From Chloroflexi bacterium bin20 (GTDB lineage Bacteria > Chloroflexota > Anaerolineae > Aggregatilineales > Phototrophicaceae): a stretch of DNA of 64,000 nucleotides. The DNA is taken from positions 806,001-870,000 of the forward strand of contig MPMG01000001.1 in NCBI GenBank assembly GCA_002238485.1. Direction: 5' to 3'. Position numbers and translations under genes: made by a program. This document shows, piece by piece, positions 7,623 to 16,938 of this stretch (positions are counted from its first letter, which is position 1; every line of letters starts with the position of its first letter). The notes beneath the pieces were generated by a model. The model saw nothing but the letters and a program-made list of their open reading frames with translations, did no database searches and was not told the DNA's origin.

Positions 7623-8432
7623 ATGACTTCTAATGGTCTGCTGACAGTCAAAGTAGGCGGCGGCGCTGGCCTTGACCTGGAGGCGGTCTGCGATGATCTG
7701 GCGCTGCTGTCTGCCGAGCGTCCGCTGTTGATCGTGCATGGCGTCAGCCACACCATGAATCGACTCTGCGCCGAGCAGGGCATCGAAGTGCAGATGTTGA
7801 CATCGCCGGGCGGCCACAGTTCTCGCTATACGCCACCCGCCCTGCGCGATGTGTATGTGCAGGCGGCAGAAACAGAAAATGCGCAGTTGGTTGATGGGCT
7901 GCGCTCGCGGGGACTGACTGCGACTGGCTTCGTCGGTAAAAAGGTGGCGATACGCGCGGAACGCAAACAAGCCATCCGCGCGGTGATGAATGGACGCATG
8001 CGCATGGTTCGTGATGATCACAGCGGCAGAATCCGCGGCGTGGACACACAACCGTTGCTGGACGCGCTGCTGACAGGCATTGTGCCCGTGCTGCCACCGA
8101 TGGCAGAAAGCGCCGATGGCTTGCTGAATGTCGATGGCGACCGGGCTGGCGCGGCTGTGGCTGGCGCGCTGCAGGCGCAGACTTACCTCATCTTGAGCAA
8201 TGTGCGCGGGCTATATCGCAACTTCCCGGATGAATCGTCCTTTGTCGCCCTGGTGACTGAGCCGCAGCTGGACGAGGCATTGAACTGGGCACAGGGGCGG
8301 ATGAAGCGCAAGGTGCTGGCTGCGCAGGAAGCCCTGGATGCCGGCGTGCCAACGGTCATCATCGGCGATGGACGGGCGACGAATCCACTTGCGCAGGCAT
8401 TGGCGGGCGAAGGAACGAGGTTTAGAAAATGA
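7623..8432 (+). CDS. lysZ: LysW-aminoadipate kinase LysZ
   Basis: A 269-residue amino-acid-kinase-family protein (ArgB type) that phosphorylates the side-chain carboxylate of LysW-bound aminoadipate. It begins LLTVKVGGGAGLD, the phosphate-binding glycine loop, and contains LLNVDGDRAGAAVAGAL and GRMKRKVLAA, the nucleotide-binding and Lys motifs of the family. The segment VHGVSHTMN replaces the VHGGG of typical ArgB, as in LysZ proteins. The ATG follows lysY by nine bases, and the stop overlaps the lysJ start. Confidence 0.9.
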   Translation: MTSNGLLTVKVGGGAGLDLEAVCDDLALLSAERPLLIVHGVSHTMNRLCAEQGIEVQMLTSPGGHSSRYTPPALRDVYVQAAETENAQLVDGLRSRGLTATGFVGKKVAIRAERKQAIRAVMNGRMRMVRDDHSGRIRGVDTQPLLDALLTGIVPVLPPMAESADGLLNVDGDRAGAAVAGALQAQTYLILSNVRGLYRNFPDESSFVALVTEPQLDEALNWAQGRMKRKVLAAQEALDAGVPTVIIGDGRATNPLAQALAGEGTRFRK

Positions 8433-9595
8433 TGGACACTGCCATGATCTTTGAACTGGAAAATCGCCATGGCTCTGGCGCTTATGGCAAGCGACCGACG
8501 GCGCTGATCAAGGGACAAGGCGTTTTTCTTTGGGATGCAGACGGCAATCGCTATCTTGATGCGGCCAGCGGACAAGGCGTGGCTGCGCTGGGGCATTGCC
8601 ATCCGGCTGTGGTCGGGGCCATCCATGCGCAAGCCAGCCAGCTCATCACCGCGCAGGAGTCCTTTTACAATGACCGCCGAGCCGAGCTCTATCCCCTGCT
8701 GGCCAGCCTGACTCCGGGCGATCTCAACCAATTCTTTCTCTGCAACAGCGGCGCAGAAGCTATCGAGGGCGCGCTGAAAGTGGCCATGCTGCTGACGGGC
8801 CGCGCTGGCATCGTAGCGGCGAAACGGTCGTTTCATGGGCGGACGACCGGCGCTTTATCAATGACCTGGACGCAGAAATACCGCAAGCCATTCATGGGCT
8901 GGCTGCCGGCTGTTGCCCATGTACCATTCAACGACATTGAAGAAACCTGCGAAGCTATCACGGACGAGACAGCTGCTGTCGTAGTCGAGCCGGTACAGGG
9001 CGAAGGCGGCGTGCATCCAGCTAGTCCGGCATATTTGCAAGCCCTGCGTCAACGTTGCGATGAAACCGGGGCTATGTTGATCGTGGACGAGATTCAGACC
9101 GGCTTTGGACGCACGGGGAGCATGTTCGGCTTTGAACAGGCGCGCATCTTGCCCGATATCATGACGCTGGGCAAGGCGATCGCGGGCGGACTGCCCATGG
9201 GCGCTGTCTGCTGGCGGTCTGGGCACGGACAGATTCCCCGCGCCAGCCATGGCAGCACTTTCGGTGGCAATCCACTGGCTTGCGCGGCAGCTATTGCGGC
9301 CCTGAGCACAATCCGCGATCTGCAACTGCCAGAGCATGCCTGCGAAGTGGGCGCGTGGATGATTGACGAGCTGCGAGCCTTGAAATTGCGCGGCGCAAGA
9401 GAAGTGCGCGGACGCGGCTTGATGATCGGCATAGAATTGCGCGGACGGGTTACGCCTGTGCTCAAGGCATTGCAAGAGCGTGGCGTCCTGGCGCTGCCGG
9501 CGGGATTAAGCACGTTGCGGCTGCTGCCACCGCTGATTATCACGCGCGACGAGTTGGCGATTGCTCGCGATGCCATCGCCGAAGTGCTGGGCTAA
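8429..9595 (+). CDS. lysJ: LysW-aminoadipate semialdehyde transaminase LysJ
   Basis: A class III PLP-dependent aminotransferase of 388 residues that converts LysW-bound aminoadipate semialdehyde to LysW-bound lysine, using glutamate. The Schiff-base lysine is Lys249 in TLGKAIAGGLPMG, the cofactor-anchoring region is IVDEIQTGFGRTG, and NSGAEAIEGALK is the ArgD/LysJ phosphate-site motif. It overlaps lysZ by four bases (ATGA). The first residues MMDTAM leave two alternative ATG codons, at 8429 and 8432, with little consequence. It may also work on ornithine intermediates. Confidence 0.92.
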   Translation: MMDTAMIFELENRHGSGAYGKRPTALIKGQGVFLWDADGNRYLDAASGQGVAALGHCHPAVVGAIHAQASQLITAQESFYNDRRAELYPLLASLTPGDLNQFFLCNSGAEAIEGALKVAMLLTGRAGIVAAKRSFHGRTTGALSMTWTQKYRKPFMGWLPAVAHVPFNDIEETCEAITDETAAVVVEPVQGEGGVHPASPAYLQALRQRCDETGAMLIVDEIQTGFGRTGSMFGFEQARILPDIMTLGKAIAGGLPMGAVCWRSGHGQIPRASHGSTFGGNPLACAAAIAALSTIRDLQLPEHACEVGAWMIDELRALKLRGAREVRGRGLMIGIELRGRVTPVLKALQERGVLALPAGLSTLRLLPPLIITRDELAIARDAIAEVLG

Positions 9596-9598
9596 TCA

Positions 9599-10651
9599 AT
9601 GACTCCTGTATCCGATTGCCGCGCCGAGCAGCTGCTGCACGATCTGGTGGCCATTGCCAGCCCATCGCGACATGAATCCAAAGCAGCGACGCATCTGGTT
9701 GCCTGGATGCGCGCGCAAGGCTATGACGAAGCCTTCATTGATGACGCTGGCAACGCGGTCGGCATACGCGGAGCAGGCTCGCGGCAGATCGCGCTGTTGG
9801 GGCATATCGACACATTTGCGGGCTTCCCGCCCGTGCGCCAGGCTGGTCGGCGGCTTTATGGCCGGGGCGCTGTCGATGCCAAAGGACCGCTGTGCGCCTT
9901 CGCAGCCGCTGTTCAGCGCGCCAAGCTGCCCGACGACCTCCAGGTTGTAGTCATAGGCGCTGTCGAAGAAGAGGCTGCCACCAGTCGCGGCGCTCGCTAT
10001 GCGGCGACGCAGTACCAGCCCGATTATTGCGTGATAGGCGAGCCGTCGGCCTGGGATCGCATCACCATGGGCTACAAGGGCCGCCTGCTGCTGGATTGGA
10101 CTTGGCGTGGCGGCTTGTCGCACAGCGCCGGCCAAGAGCCCAGCCCGGCCGAACGCGCCGTTGTTTATTGGCAGCGTGTCAAAGAAGCCTGCGATGAAAT
10201 CAATGCGGGCATCGGCTCGATCTTCGCGCGGCTCGATCCGTCTCTGCGCGATATCCATACCTGGCAAGAGGGCGTCGATGGCATCGCCGAAATGACAGTC
10301 GGCTTTCGTTTGCCACCGGGGGTGGATCCTCGGGAACTGACGGAGCGGTTCCCACCGGCTGACGGCGCGACAATCAGCGCGCGTGGCGGAGAGCTGGCCT
10401 GCCAGAGCGAGCGCAACAGCCCGCTCAGCCGTGAATTTCGCCGGGCGATTCGCTCCTGTGGCGGGGCGCCGCGTTTCGTATACAAGACGGGTACATCGGA
10501 CATGAATGTGGTCGCGCCCTTATGGAATTGCCCGATCCTGGCGTATGGACCCGGCGACTCGACCCTCGATCATACGCCACAAGAACACATCGACCTGGAA
10601 GAATACCTGCGCGCGATTGCGGTTTTGACCACCGTCCTCCAAGCGCTATAG
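9599..10651 (+). CDS. lysK: LysW-lysine hydrolase LysK
   Basis: An M20-family metallocarboxypeptidase of 350 residues that releases free lysine from LysW. Metal ligands are visible as His69 and Asp71 in LLGHIDTF, Asp93 in GRGAVDAKGP, the acidic run EEE near 123-125, and a C-terminal histidine in LDHTPQEH. The gene starts three bases after lysJ and is followed by homocitrate synthase within 15 bases. Position and length fit LysK rather than a general succinyl-diaminopimelate desuccinylase. Confidence 0.9.
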   Translation: MTPVSDCRAEQLLHDLVAIASPSRHESKAATHLVAWMRAQGYDEAFIDDAGNAVGIRGAGSRQIALLGHIDTFAGFPPVRQAGRRLYGRGAVDAKGPLCAFAAAVQRAKLPDDLQVVVIGAVEEEAATSRGARYAATQYQPDYCVIGEPSAWDRITMGYKGRLLLDWTWRGGLSHSAGQEPSPAERAVVYWQRVKEACDEINAGIGSIFARLDPSLRDIHTWQEGVDGIAEMTVGFRLPPGVDPRELTERFPPADGATISARGGELACQSERNSPLSREFRRAIRSCGGAPRFVYKTGTSDMNVVAPLWNCPILAYGPGDSTLDHTPQEHIDLEEYLRAIAVLTTVLQAL

Positions 10652-10666
10652 GCGAAATGGATAGCC

Positions 10667-11815
10667 ATGTTCAATCGAAGCGTACCCCTGCAAGCCTTCA
10701 ACTTCATCGACTCGACTTTGCGTGAAGGCGAGCAATTCCGCGGCACGCACTTCAGCATAGATGACAAGCGCGAAATCGCCACTTTGCTCGATGCCTTTGG
10801 CGTCGAGTATATGGAGTTGTCCACGCCTGTCGCCAGTCCACAGAGCGCCGATGCCATCCGGGCGCTGGCCGATATGCCGCGCAAGTTCAAGCTGCTGACG
10901 CATATCCGCGCCGATAGGGACGATGCGCGCCTGGCGGTCGATTGCGGCGTCGATGGTGCAGATGTCTATATTGGCACTTCTACCTATATGCGCGAGTACA
11001 GCCACGGCAAGAGCCTGGAGCAGGTCATTGATATCGGGCAAGAGATCGTCGCCTGGTTGAAAGCGCAAGGCATTGAAACGCGCTTCAGCACCGAAGACAC
11101 TTTTCGCAGCAACTTCGCCGATGTGATGACTGTCTATCGCGCCATGGATCTGGCTGGAGTCGATCGCGTTGGCGTGGCGGACACAGTAGGAATCGCCGAC
11201 CCGCTGCGCACCTACAACCTGATCAGCAACCTGCGCGAAGTGGTCGACTGCGACATCGAATTCCACGGACATAACGATAGCGGCTGCGCGGTTGCCAACG
11301 CTTTCTGCGCGCTGCAAGCCGGCGCAACGCATGTCGACACGACCGTGCTGGGCATTGGCGAACGCAATGGCATCACCCCCATGGGCGCATTGATCGGGCG
11401 CTTGTACAGCTATGAACGGGCGCTGGTGGACAAATACGACCTGCCGCTGCTGGCGCAAATTGAGCGCGTCGTGGCTGGCAAGCTGGGCATCGAAGTGCCT
11501 TTCAACACGCCGATTACGGGCGCAGTCGCCTTTCATCACAAAGCGGGCGTGCACACCAAAGCCGTCTTGCGCAACCCGACCACCTATGAAGCGATAAATC
11601 CCGAAGATTTTGGCGTGACGCGATACATTGATGTGGCGCATCGGCTGGTGGGTCGCAACGCCATCCGCGACCGCGCCGACAGCCTGGGCATCGACTTGGC
11701 GGACGAAGCGATTCGCCAGGTCACCCTGCAGGTCAAATCGCTGGCGGACGAAAGACAGATCTCGCTGGACGATGTCGACCGTATGCTGGGCGAGGCGCTG
11801 CCGGTCGTCGATTAG
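10667..11815 (+). CDS. lys20: Homocitrate synthase
   Basis: A 382-residue DRE-TIM-barrel enzyme that condenses 2-oxoglutarate and acetyl-CoA into homocitrate, the first committed step of the aminoadipate pathway. The N terminus contains DSTLREGEQF (residues 15-24) with the catalytic arginine and glutamate. The metal-binding HxH is His200/His202 in FHGHNDSG, and GVHTKAVL carries a later catalytic histidine. The length and the lack of a long regulatory domain suit homocitrate synthase rather than 2-isopropylmalate synthase, and the lys operon context confirms it. The last four bases overlap a convergent MFS gene. Confidence 0.92.
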   Translation: MFNRSVPLQAFNFIDSTLREGEQFRGTHFSIDDKREIATLLDAFGVEYMELSTPVASPQSADAIRALADMPRKFKLLTHIRADRDDARLAVDCGVDGADVYIGTSTYMREYSHGKSLEQVIDIGQEIVAWLKAQGIETRFSTEDTFRSNFADVMTVYRAMDLAGVDRVGVADTVGIADPLRTYNLISNLREVVDCDIEFHGHNDSGCAVANAFCALQAGATHVDTTVLGIGERNGITPMGALIGRLYSYERALVDKYDLPLLAQIERVVAGKLGIEVPFNTPITGAVAFHHKAGVHTKAVLRNPTTYEAINPEDFGVTRYIDVAHRLVGRNAIRDRADSLGIDLADEAIRQVTLQVKSLADERQISLDDVDRMLGEALPVVD

Positions 11816-13128
11816 TCGGCGATGGCCGCTTTGGCATGCGCAGTGCGGATTGCGCCGGGTGGCTCGCGCATGGGCACGACAAAGACCAGCAGCGACAATA
11901 GACCCGCACAGGCAAAAATAGCGAATACCAGTTCAAAGTTGACCGCATCGACCAGCCAGCCGCCGATGATGGGCGCGAAGATGGTTACTGGCGCGATCAT
12001 GGTGTTCGCCATGCCGATGTAGAAGGGCCGCTCTGCCACCGAGCTGAATTGCACCGTGATCGTCATCATGGTCGACCATTGTGTGGCACTGACAGCGCCC
12101 GTGAACGCAAACACCACCGTCAGCCATCCGACATCTGGCGCAAGCAGGACGATCGCAATGGCTGACACCGTCAACAGATTCCCACCGATCAAGACGCGCC
12201 GATGCCCCCAGCGGTCGCCGATCCAGCCGACCACTGTACTGGTCAACATATTGGACACCAGCATCACACTGGTCAGCGCGCCAGCCAGTTCGGGCGACAT
12301 ATCGAAGCGGCGGATGCCAAATATCGTATAAAAGGAAACGGCGGTCAAGCTCAGCGAAGTCAAAGCGCGGGCGATGAGAAACCAGCGGAAATTTTCATTC
12401 TCGCTCAGGATCTCGCGCAGACGACCGCCAAACTCCCGCCAGTTTGCGCGTTCGACCACATCTTTGCTTTCGCTGGCTGGCTCATACGTCATGGCCAGGA
12501 AAGCGAAAGAAAGCAGCAAACTGATGCCAGTGATGAAGAAGAGCAGCGAAAAACTCTGCGGGAAAGCGATGCGCTCCAGGATGAAGCCCGCGATCAATGC
12601 GCCGCCCGCTCCAAACAAGTTGACGCAAGCCGACTGAATGCCGAAGAAAGTGCCCAGACGGTGCGGCGGCATGATCTTGCTCATCAAACTCTGCCAGGCT
12701 GTACCCGTGAAGCCGCCACCCAGCGACTGAATGCTCAGCAGCAGCAAAGTCAGCGCCAGCGCCGCGTCTGTGCCGAGGGTTGGGATGGCAAATGCCACCA
12801 GCGCCAATCCAAAATAGGGCACGCGCTCGATCAAGGTCATGACCAGCGTCATGGGTTTGTAACGGCGCAAGCCCGCAACATAGTTCGAAACGAAAAGCTG
12901 CGGCACTTGCCAGCCCATATAGAAGAGCGTAGCCACGAAACCAATCAGCGCGGTCGATTCGGTGAGGTAGGACAAGAAGAGCGGCACTATGGTAACATAG
13001 GATGCCAAGCCCATAATGCCGAAGCCAAACAGGCTGCCATCGGCGATATTCACAGCGGTGTTGTGGCGCAGTTTTTCGCGCAGATCGGGTGCTAGCATGA
13101 GGGAATTAGAAGCCTGTTCAGCAGCCAA
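11812..13128 (-). CDS. MFS transporter
   Basis: A 438-residue protein with about twelve hydrophobic segments and the loop between helices 2 and 3 typical of the major facilitator superfamily (VAGLRRYKPMTLV). A central hydrophilic loop carries WREFGGRLREIL. It sits on the opposite strand between homocitrate synthase and the homoaconitase genes, so it interrupts the lysine cluster. The substrate is unknown; export of lysine or an intermediate is possible only by context. Another MFS protein at 45.6 kb belongs to a different branch. Confidence 0.8.
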   Translation of the reverse strand: MAAEQASNSLMLAPDLREKLRHNTAVNIADGSLFGFGIMGLASYVTIVPLFLSYLTESTALIGFVATLFYMGWQVPQLFVSNYVAGLRRYKPMTLVMTLIERVPYFGLALVAFAIPTLGTDAALALTLLLLSIQSLGGGFTGTAWQSLMSKIMPPHRLGTFFGIQSACVNLFGAGGALIAGFILERIAFPQSFSLLFFITGISLLLSFAFLAMTYEPASESKDVVERANWREFGGRLREILSENENFRWFLIARALTSLSLTAVSFYTIFGIRRFDMSPELAGALTSVMLVSNMLTSTVVGWIGDRWGHRRVLIGGNLLTVSAIAIVLLAPDVGWLTVVFAFTGAVSATQWSTMMTITVQFSSVAERPFYIGMANTMIAPVTIFAPIIGGWLVDAVNFELVFAIFACAGLLSLLVFVVPMREPPGAIRTAHAKAAIAD

Positions 13129-13209
13129 TAGCGAGTCATGGTATCAGAGTTTGTCGGCGGCGGATACGCGAAACTTGGGCCGCCCTGCCAGCAGATCGCG
13201 TCGCATACT

Positions 13210-14493
13210 ATGCCAACGTTGACCGAAAAAATCCTGGCGCGCGCCGCGGGCAGAAAGCATGTTGTGCCTGGAGAAATCGTGGTCATCGAGCCGGATGTGA
13301 CGCTCAGCCACGACAACAGCGCCGCCATCGCCCAGATCTTCGCCCAGTTGCCCCACAAGCGCGTCAAGTTTCCCGAGCGGCTGGCGATCACGTTGGATCA
13401 TGCTGTGCCGCCGCCAAGCCCCAAACACGCGCGAAATCACGCAGAAATCCGCGAATTTGCGCGGGCGCAAGGCATACAGCAATTCTACGAGGTCGGGCGC
13501 GGCATCTGTCACCAGGTGTTATGCGAAGAAGGTGTCGTGGGCCCGGGCATGACGCTGCTGGGCGCGGATAGCCACAGTCCACATTTCGGCTGGCTGGGCG
13601 CATTCAGCGCGGGCATCGGGCGCAGTGAAGTGGCGGCGCTTTGGGCGACCGGGCAATTGTGGCTGCGCGTGCCAGAGACCCTGCGCATAAACCTGACAGG
13701 ATCGCTGCGGCGCGGCGTAACCAGCAAAGACTTGACGTTGGCTTTGATCGGCGGGCTGGGAGCGGATGGCGCGGCGTATATGGCGGTTGAATTTGCCGGC
13801 GAGGGACTCGCCAAAATGACGCCGGATTCGCGGGCGGCGCTGACCAACATGATGGCCGAGATGGGCGCGAAGAGCGCCTGCATGCCACCTGACGACACTA
13901 CATGGCGCTGGCTGCGAGACACCTTGGCGCGGACACGACCACAAGACTACGAGCAACGTCTGGACTATTTTGAAGCCAATGCGCTCTATCCGGTTGCCGA
14001 TGCACAAGTGGCTGGCGAGCAGACGGTCGACCTGTGCCAAGTCGAGCCTATGGTGGCTTGCCCGCATGCCGTAGACAACAGTTTTCCCCTTTCAGAAGTC
14101 GCCGGGCGGCGAGTCGATATCGGCTTCATTGGCACTTGCACCAACGGACGGCTCGAAGACATCGCGGCCGCGGCAGACCTTGTGAGCGGCAGACAACTGC
14201 GCAGGCGCTTGCTGGTGATCCCAGCGTCATCGCTGGTGCTGCGGGATGCGGCAGAGGCCGGTCATATCACGGCGCTGCTGGACGCGGGCGCGGTCATCGG
14301 CACGCCGGGCTGCGGACCCTGCATGGGCAATCACATGGGCGTGCTTGCGCCGGGCGAAGTCTGCATCAGCAGCGCCAACCGCAATTTTCGCGGGCGCATG
14401 GGCGAACCCGCTGCCGAGATTTACCTGGCGAACCCGGCTGTGGTGGCGGCCAGCTGCATTGCGGGCAAGCTGACACATCCCGCCGACCTGTGA
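13210..14493 (+). CDS. hacA: Homoaconitase large subunit (3-isopropylmalate dehydratase family)
   Basis: An aconitase-superfamily large subunit of 427 residues. The three [4Fe-4S] cysteines are Cys310 (GTCTNGR), Cys368 and Cys371 (GCGPCMG), and GADSHSPHFG and SANRNFRGRMG are characteristic. It would convert homocitrate to homoisocitrate with the small subunit encoded ten bases downstream. The open frame extends back to 13138, but I choose ATG 13210 (MPTLTEKILARAAG), which matches the family N terminus. LeuC function cannot be excluded, but the surrounding lysine genes make homoaconitase the better call. Confidence 0.85.
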   Translation: MPTLTEKILARAAGRKHVVPGEIVVIEPDVTLSHDNSAAIAQIFAQLPHKRVKFPERLAITLDHAVPPPSPKHARNHAEIREFARAQGIQQFYEVGRGICHQVLCEEGVVGPGMTLLGADSHSPHFGWLGAFSAGIGRSEVAALWATGQLWLRVPETLRINLTGSLRRGVTSKDLTLALIGGLGADGAAYMAVEFAGEGLAKMTPDSRAALTNMMAEMGAKSACMPPDDTTWRWLRDTLARTRPQDYEQRLDYFEANALYPVADAQVAGEQTVDLCQVEPMVACPHAVDNSFPLSEVAGRRVDIGFIGTCTNGRLEDIAAAADLVSGRQLRRRLLVIPASSLVLRDAAEAGHITALLDAGAVIGTPGCGPCMGNHMGVLAPGEVCISSANRNFRGRMGEPAAEIYLANPAVVAASCIAGKLTHPADL

Positions 14494-14503
14494 GCGAGGC
14501 GCA

Positions 14504-14995
14504 ATGACCAAGACCACCCACCGCGTCTGGAAATATGGTGACAACATCAATACCGATGTCATCTTCCCGGGCAAGTACACTTATACCATTAGTCACGACC
14601 CGGTCCAGTTGGCGCGTCATGCCCTCGAAGACCTTGACCCCGCATTCGCGGCTCGGGCGCAGGAGGGCGATGTCATCGTGGCTGGGCGCAACTTCGGCAA
14701 TGGCAGCAGCCGCGAACAAGCCGTCACCTGCCTCGTTCATGCCGGGCTGCGCGCGGTGATCGCGGGGAGCTTCGCCCGCATCTATTATCGCAACGCCATA
14801 AACAACGGGCTGCTGGCGATCGAGTGCCCGTCAATTGTGGATTGCGTAGAGACTGGCGATATACTGGAGATCGACATGGCAGCGCATGAGCTTCGGGCTG
14901 GCGGGCGGTCATTCTCGTTCGCGCCCATGCCCGAAGAAGTGCGAGCGATCTTGGACGCGGGCGGGATCATCGCCTACTTATCGGCGCAGGATTAG
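14504..14995 (+). CDS. hacB: Homoaconitase small subunit
   Basis: A 163-residue swivel-domain partner of the preceding gene. It has KYGDNINTDVIFPGKYT at the N terminus and the conserved GRNFGNGSSREQA segment that contributes substrate-binding residues. The loop after NTD reads PGKYTYT, resembling the PGKY of Thermus homoaconitase as I recall it, rather than the YLRT-type loop of many isopropylmalate isomerases; this supports homocitrate as substrate but is not proof. The two subunit genes form a bicistron, and homoisocitrate dehydrogenase does not follow. Confidence 0.83.
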   Translation: MTKTTHRVWKYGDNINTDVIFPGKYTYTISHDPVQLARHALEDLDPAFAARAQEGDVIVAGRNFGNGSSREQAVTCLVHAGLRAVIAGSFARIYYRNAINNGLLAIECPSIVDCVETGDILEIDMAAHELRAGGRSFSFAPMPEEVRAILDAGGIIAYLSAQD

Positions 14996-15123
14996 CCGGG
15001 AGAGTTTATATTCCTGGATATGGCTTTTGTTTCATGGTTCACACGGGGTCAGTTCACCACAAAGGGAAAACCTAGTGCAGTTGTTCTCGCAGCAGGTTGG
15101 CTGGCGCGATAATGCGACAAATG

Positions 15124-15132
15124 TGCTATCCT
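15124..15132 (+). promoter_or_regulatory. Extended -10 promoter element for the comM-like gene
   Basis: TGC followed by TATCCT, 62 bases before the start codon, matches the TGCTAnnnT pattern found upstream of many genes in this window. No convincing -35 box is present. Confidence 0.45.
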
Positions 15133-15193
15133 TTCCGGAGTACATGGGCTGCGAAACTGCCGCGTTTGGCTGACATTTTTTTGAGGGCGGCTT

Positions 15194-16759
15194 ATGCTCG
15201 CGATCGTCAATACATGTGAAGTCATCGGCCTGGACGGGCGCCTGGTCGAGGTGCAGACCGATTTCAATCCGCGCGCCCACTTGCCCAGCTTCAAACTGGT
15301 GGGGCTGCCAGGCGCATCGGTCCGCGAAAGCTCCGAGCGCGCCCGTTCCGCGATCCGCAATAGTGGTTTGCGTTTCCCCAACAAAGCCTATGTCGTCAAT
15401 TTGTCGCCGGCCGATATTCCCAAGCACGGTCCCTCGTATGATTTGGCGATCGCAATCGGCGTGCTGGCAGCCACCGACCAGATCCCCCTGCATGCGCTGG
15501 ACGAGTCCATGTTCATCGGCGAGCTGTCGCTGGACGGGGGAATCCGCCATGTCAAAGGCGTGCTGCCCATGGTCTACACCGCCAGGCAGCGCGAATTGTC
15601 GACCGTCTTTGTGCCGCAGGAAGATGCTGCCGAAGCCGCCTTGGTGCAAGGCATCGACATCATCCCTGTGCGCTCAATTGGGCAGCTGGTCGAGCATCTC
15701 TATCAGCTGAACCCGATCGCGCCTTATGAATCCAGGCTGGCGGCGCAGCAGCGGTCGAACGTCATGGCGGATGGCGTGGTCGACTTCTGCGATGTGCGCG
15801 GGCAAGAACATGTCAAACGAGCGCTGGAAGTGGCGGCGGCGGGCAATCACAACATTCTGATGTCGGGACCGCCGGGCGCGGGCAAGAGCTTGCTGGCCGG
15901 GGCGCTGGCCGGGATATTGCCGGCGCTTTCGCTTGAAGAGGCGCTGGATGTAACGCGGATTTATTCGATTGTCGATATGCTTTCGCAAGATGCGCCGCTC
16001 ATCCGCCAGCGACCCTTCCGCGCGCCCCACTTTACCATCTCGCAGAATGGGCTGGTCGGCGGCGGGTCTGTGCCCAAGCCGGGCGAGATCAGCCTGGCGC
16101 ATCGCGGCGTGCTCTTTCTGGATGAAATCAACGAATTGCCCACGCGCGTGCTGGAAGTGATGCGCCAGCCAATCGAAGACAAGGTCGTAACGATCAGTCG
16201 CGCCAAAGGCAGCATTACCTTCCCCGCCAACTTCCAGCTGGTTGGCGCGCGCAACCCTTGCCCTTGCGGATTTTATGGTTCGCCACAACACAGCTGCACC
16301 TGCACGCCCAACCAGATCCAACGGTATCAGTCGCGCATATCGGGCCCCATCCTCGACCGCATTGATATCCATGTCGAAGTGCCGCGCGTCGACTATGACA
16401 AGCTGCTGGGCACAGAACAAGCGGAAAGCTCGGCGGACATCCGCAGCCGAGTCGAAAAAGCGCGCAGTTGGCAGACACAGCGCTTCGCAGGCGCATCCGG
16501 GCTGCATGCCAATTCGGATATGGGAGTCAGCGACATTGATGACTTCTGCCCGCTGGGGGCAGACGCGCAGCAAATCTTGTCTATGTCGGTGCGCAAGATG
16601 AATCTCAGCGCGCGCAGTTATCATCGCGTCATTAAGCTGAGCCGCACCATCGCCGATCTGGCCAACACGCCAGAAATAGAAGTGCCGCATATCCTGGAAG
16701 CGCTGAATTATCGCCCCAAGTTTGAAGATTCGTCTGCTGTCGTCGGGATGCGGCGCTAA
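15194..16759 (+). CDS. comM: YifB/ComM family Mg-chelatase-like AAA+ ATPase
   Basis: A 521-residue protein with the family's three parts: an N-terminal Lon-like/ChlI domain (LAIVNTCEVIGLDG onward), a central AAA+ module with Walker A GPPGAGKS at 225-232 and Walker B LFLDEINELP, and a C-terminal Mg-chelatase helical domain (ARSYHRVIKLSRTIADL). A cysteine-rich insert (NPCPCGFYG, CTC) is typical. Characterised ComM is a hexameric branch-migration helicase that helps integrate incoming DNA during transformation. comF at 31.7 kb is also present, but neither gene proves natural competence. Confidence 0.92.
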   Translation: MLAIVNTCEVIGLDGRLVEVQTDFNPRAHLPSFKLVGLPGASVRESSERARSAIRNSGLRFPNKAYVVNLSPADIPKHGPSYDLAIAIGVLAATDQIPLHALDESMFIGELSLDGGIRHVKGVLPMVYTARQRELSTVFVPQEDAAEAALVQGIDIIPVRSIGQLVEHLYQLNPIAPYESRLAAQQRSNVMADGVVDFCDVRGQEHVKRALEVAAAGNHNILMSGPPGAGKSLLAGALAGILPALSLEEALDVTRIYSIVDMLSQDAPLIRQRPFRAPHFTISQNGLVGGGSVPKPGEISLAHRGVLFLDEINELPTRVLEVMRQPIEDKVVTISRAKGSITFPANFQLVGARNPCPCGFYGSPQHSCTCTPNQIQRYQSRISGPILDRIDIHVEVPRVDYDKLLGTEQAESSADIRSRVEKARSWQTQRFAGASGLHANSDMGVSDIDDFCPLGADAQQILSMSVRKMNLSARSYHRVIKLSRTIADLANTPEIEVPHILEALNYRPKFEDSSAVVGMRR

Positions 16760-16938
16760 GCCTTGTGGCTGCCCGCGGTTTGCCTGGCGCGCTGCAACCC
16801 GCTGCACTGGATTCGCGACCCAATTTGCACTATATTGATGAACATTGGCAGTCCCGCCAAGCGGCGTCGATGATCAGGCTGGAAATCGCTTTGTGACTGC
16901 TGTGGTCCGACAGCCGGGATGATTTTGGAGAGCAGAAC

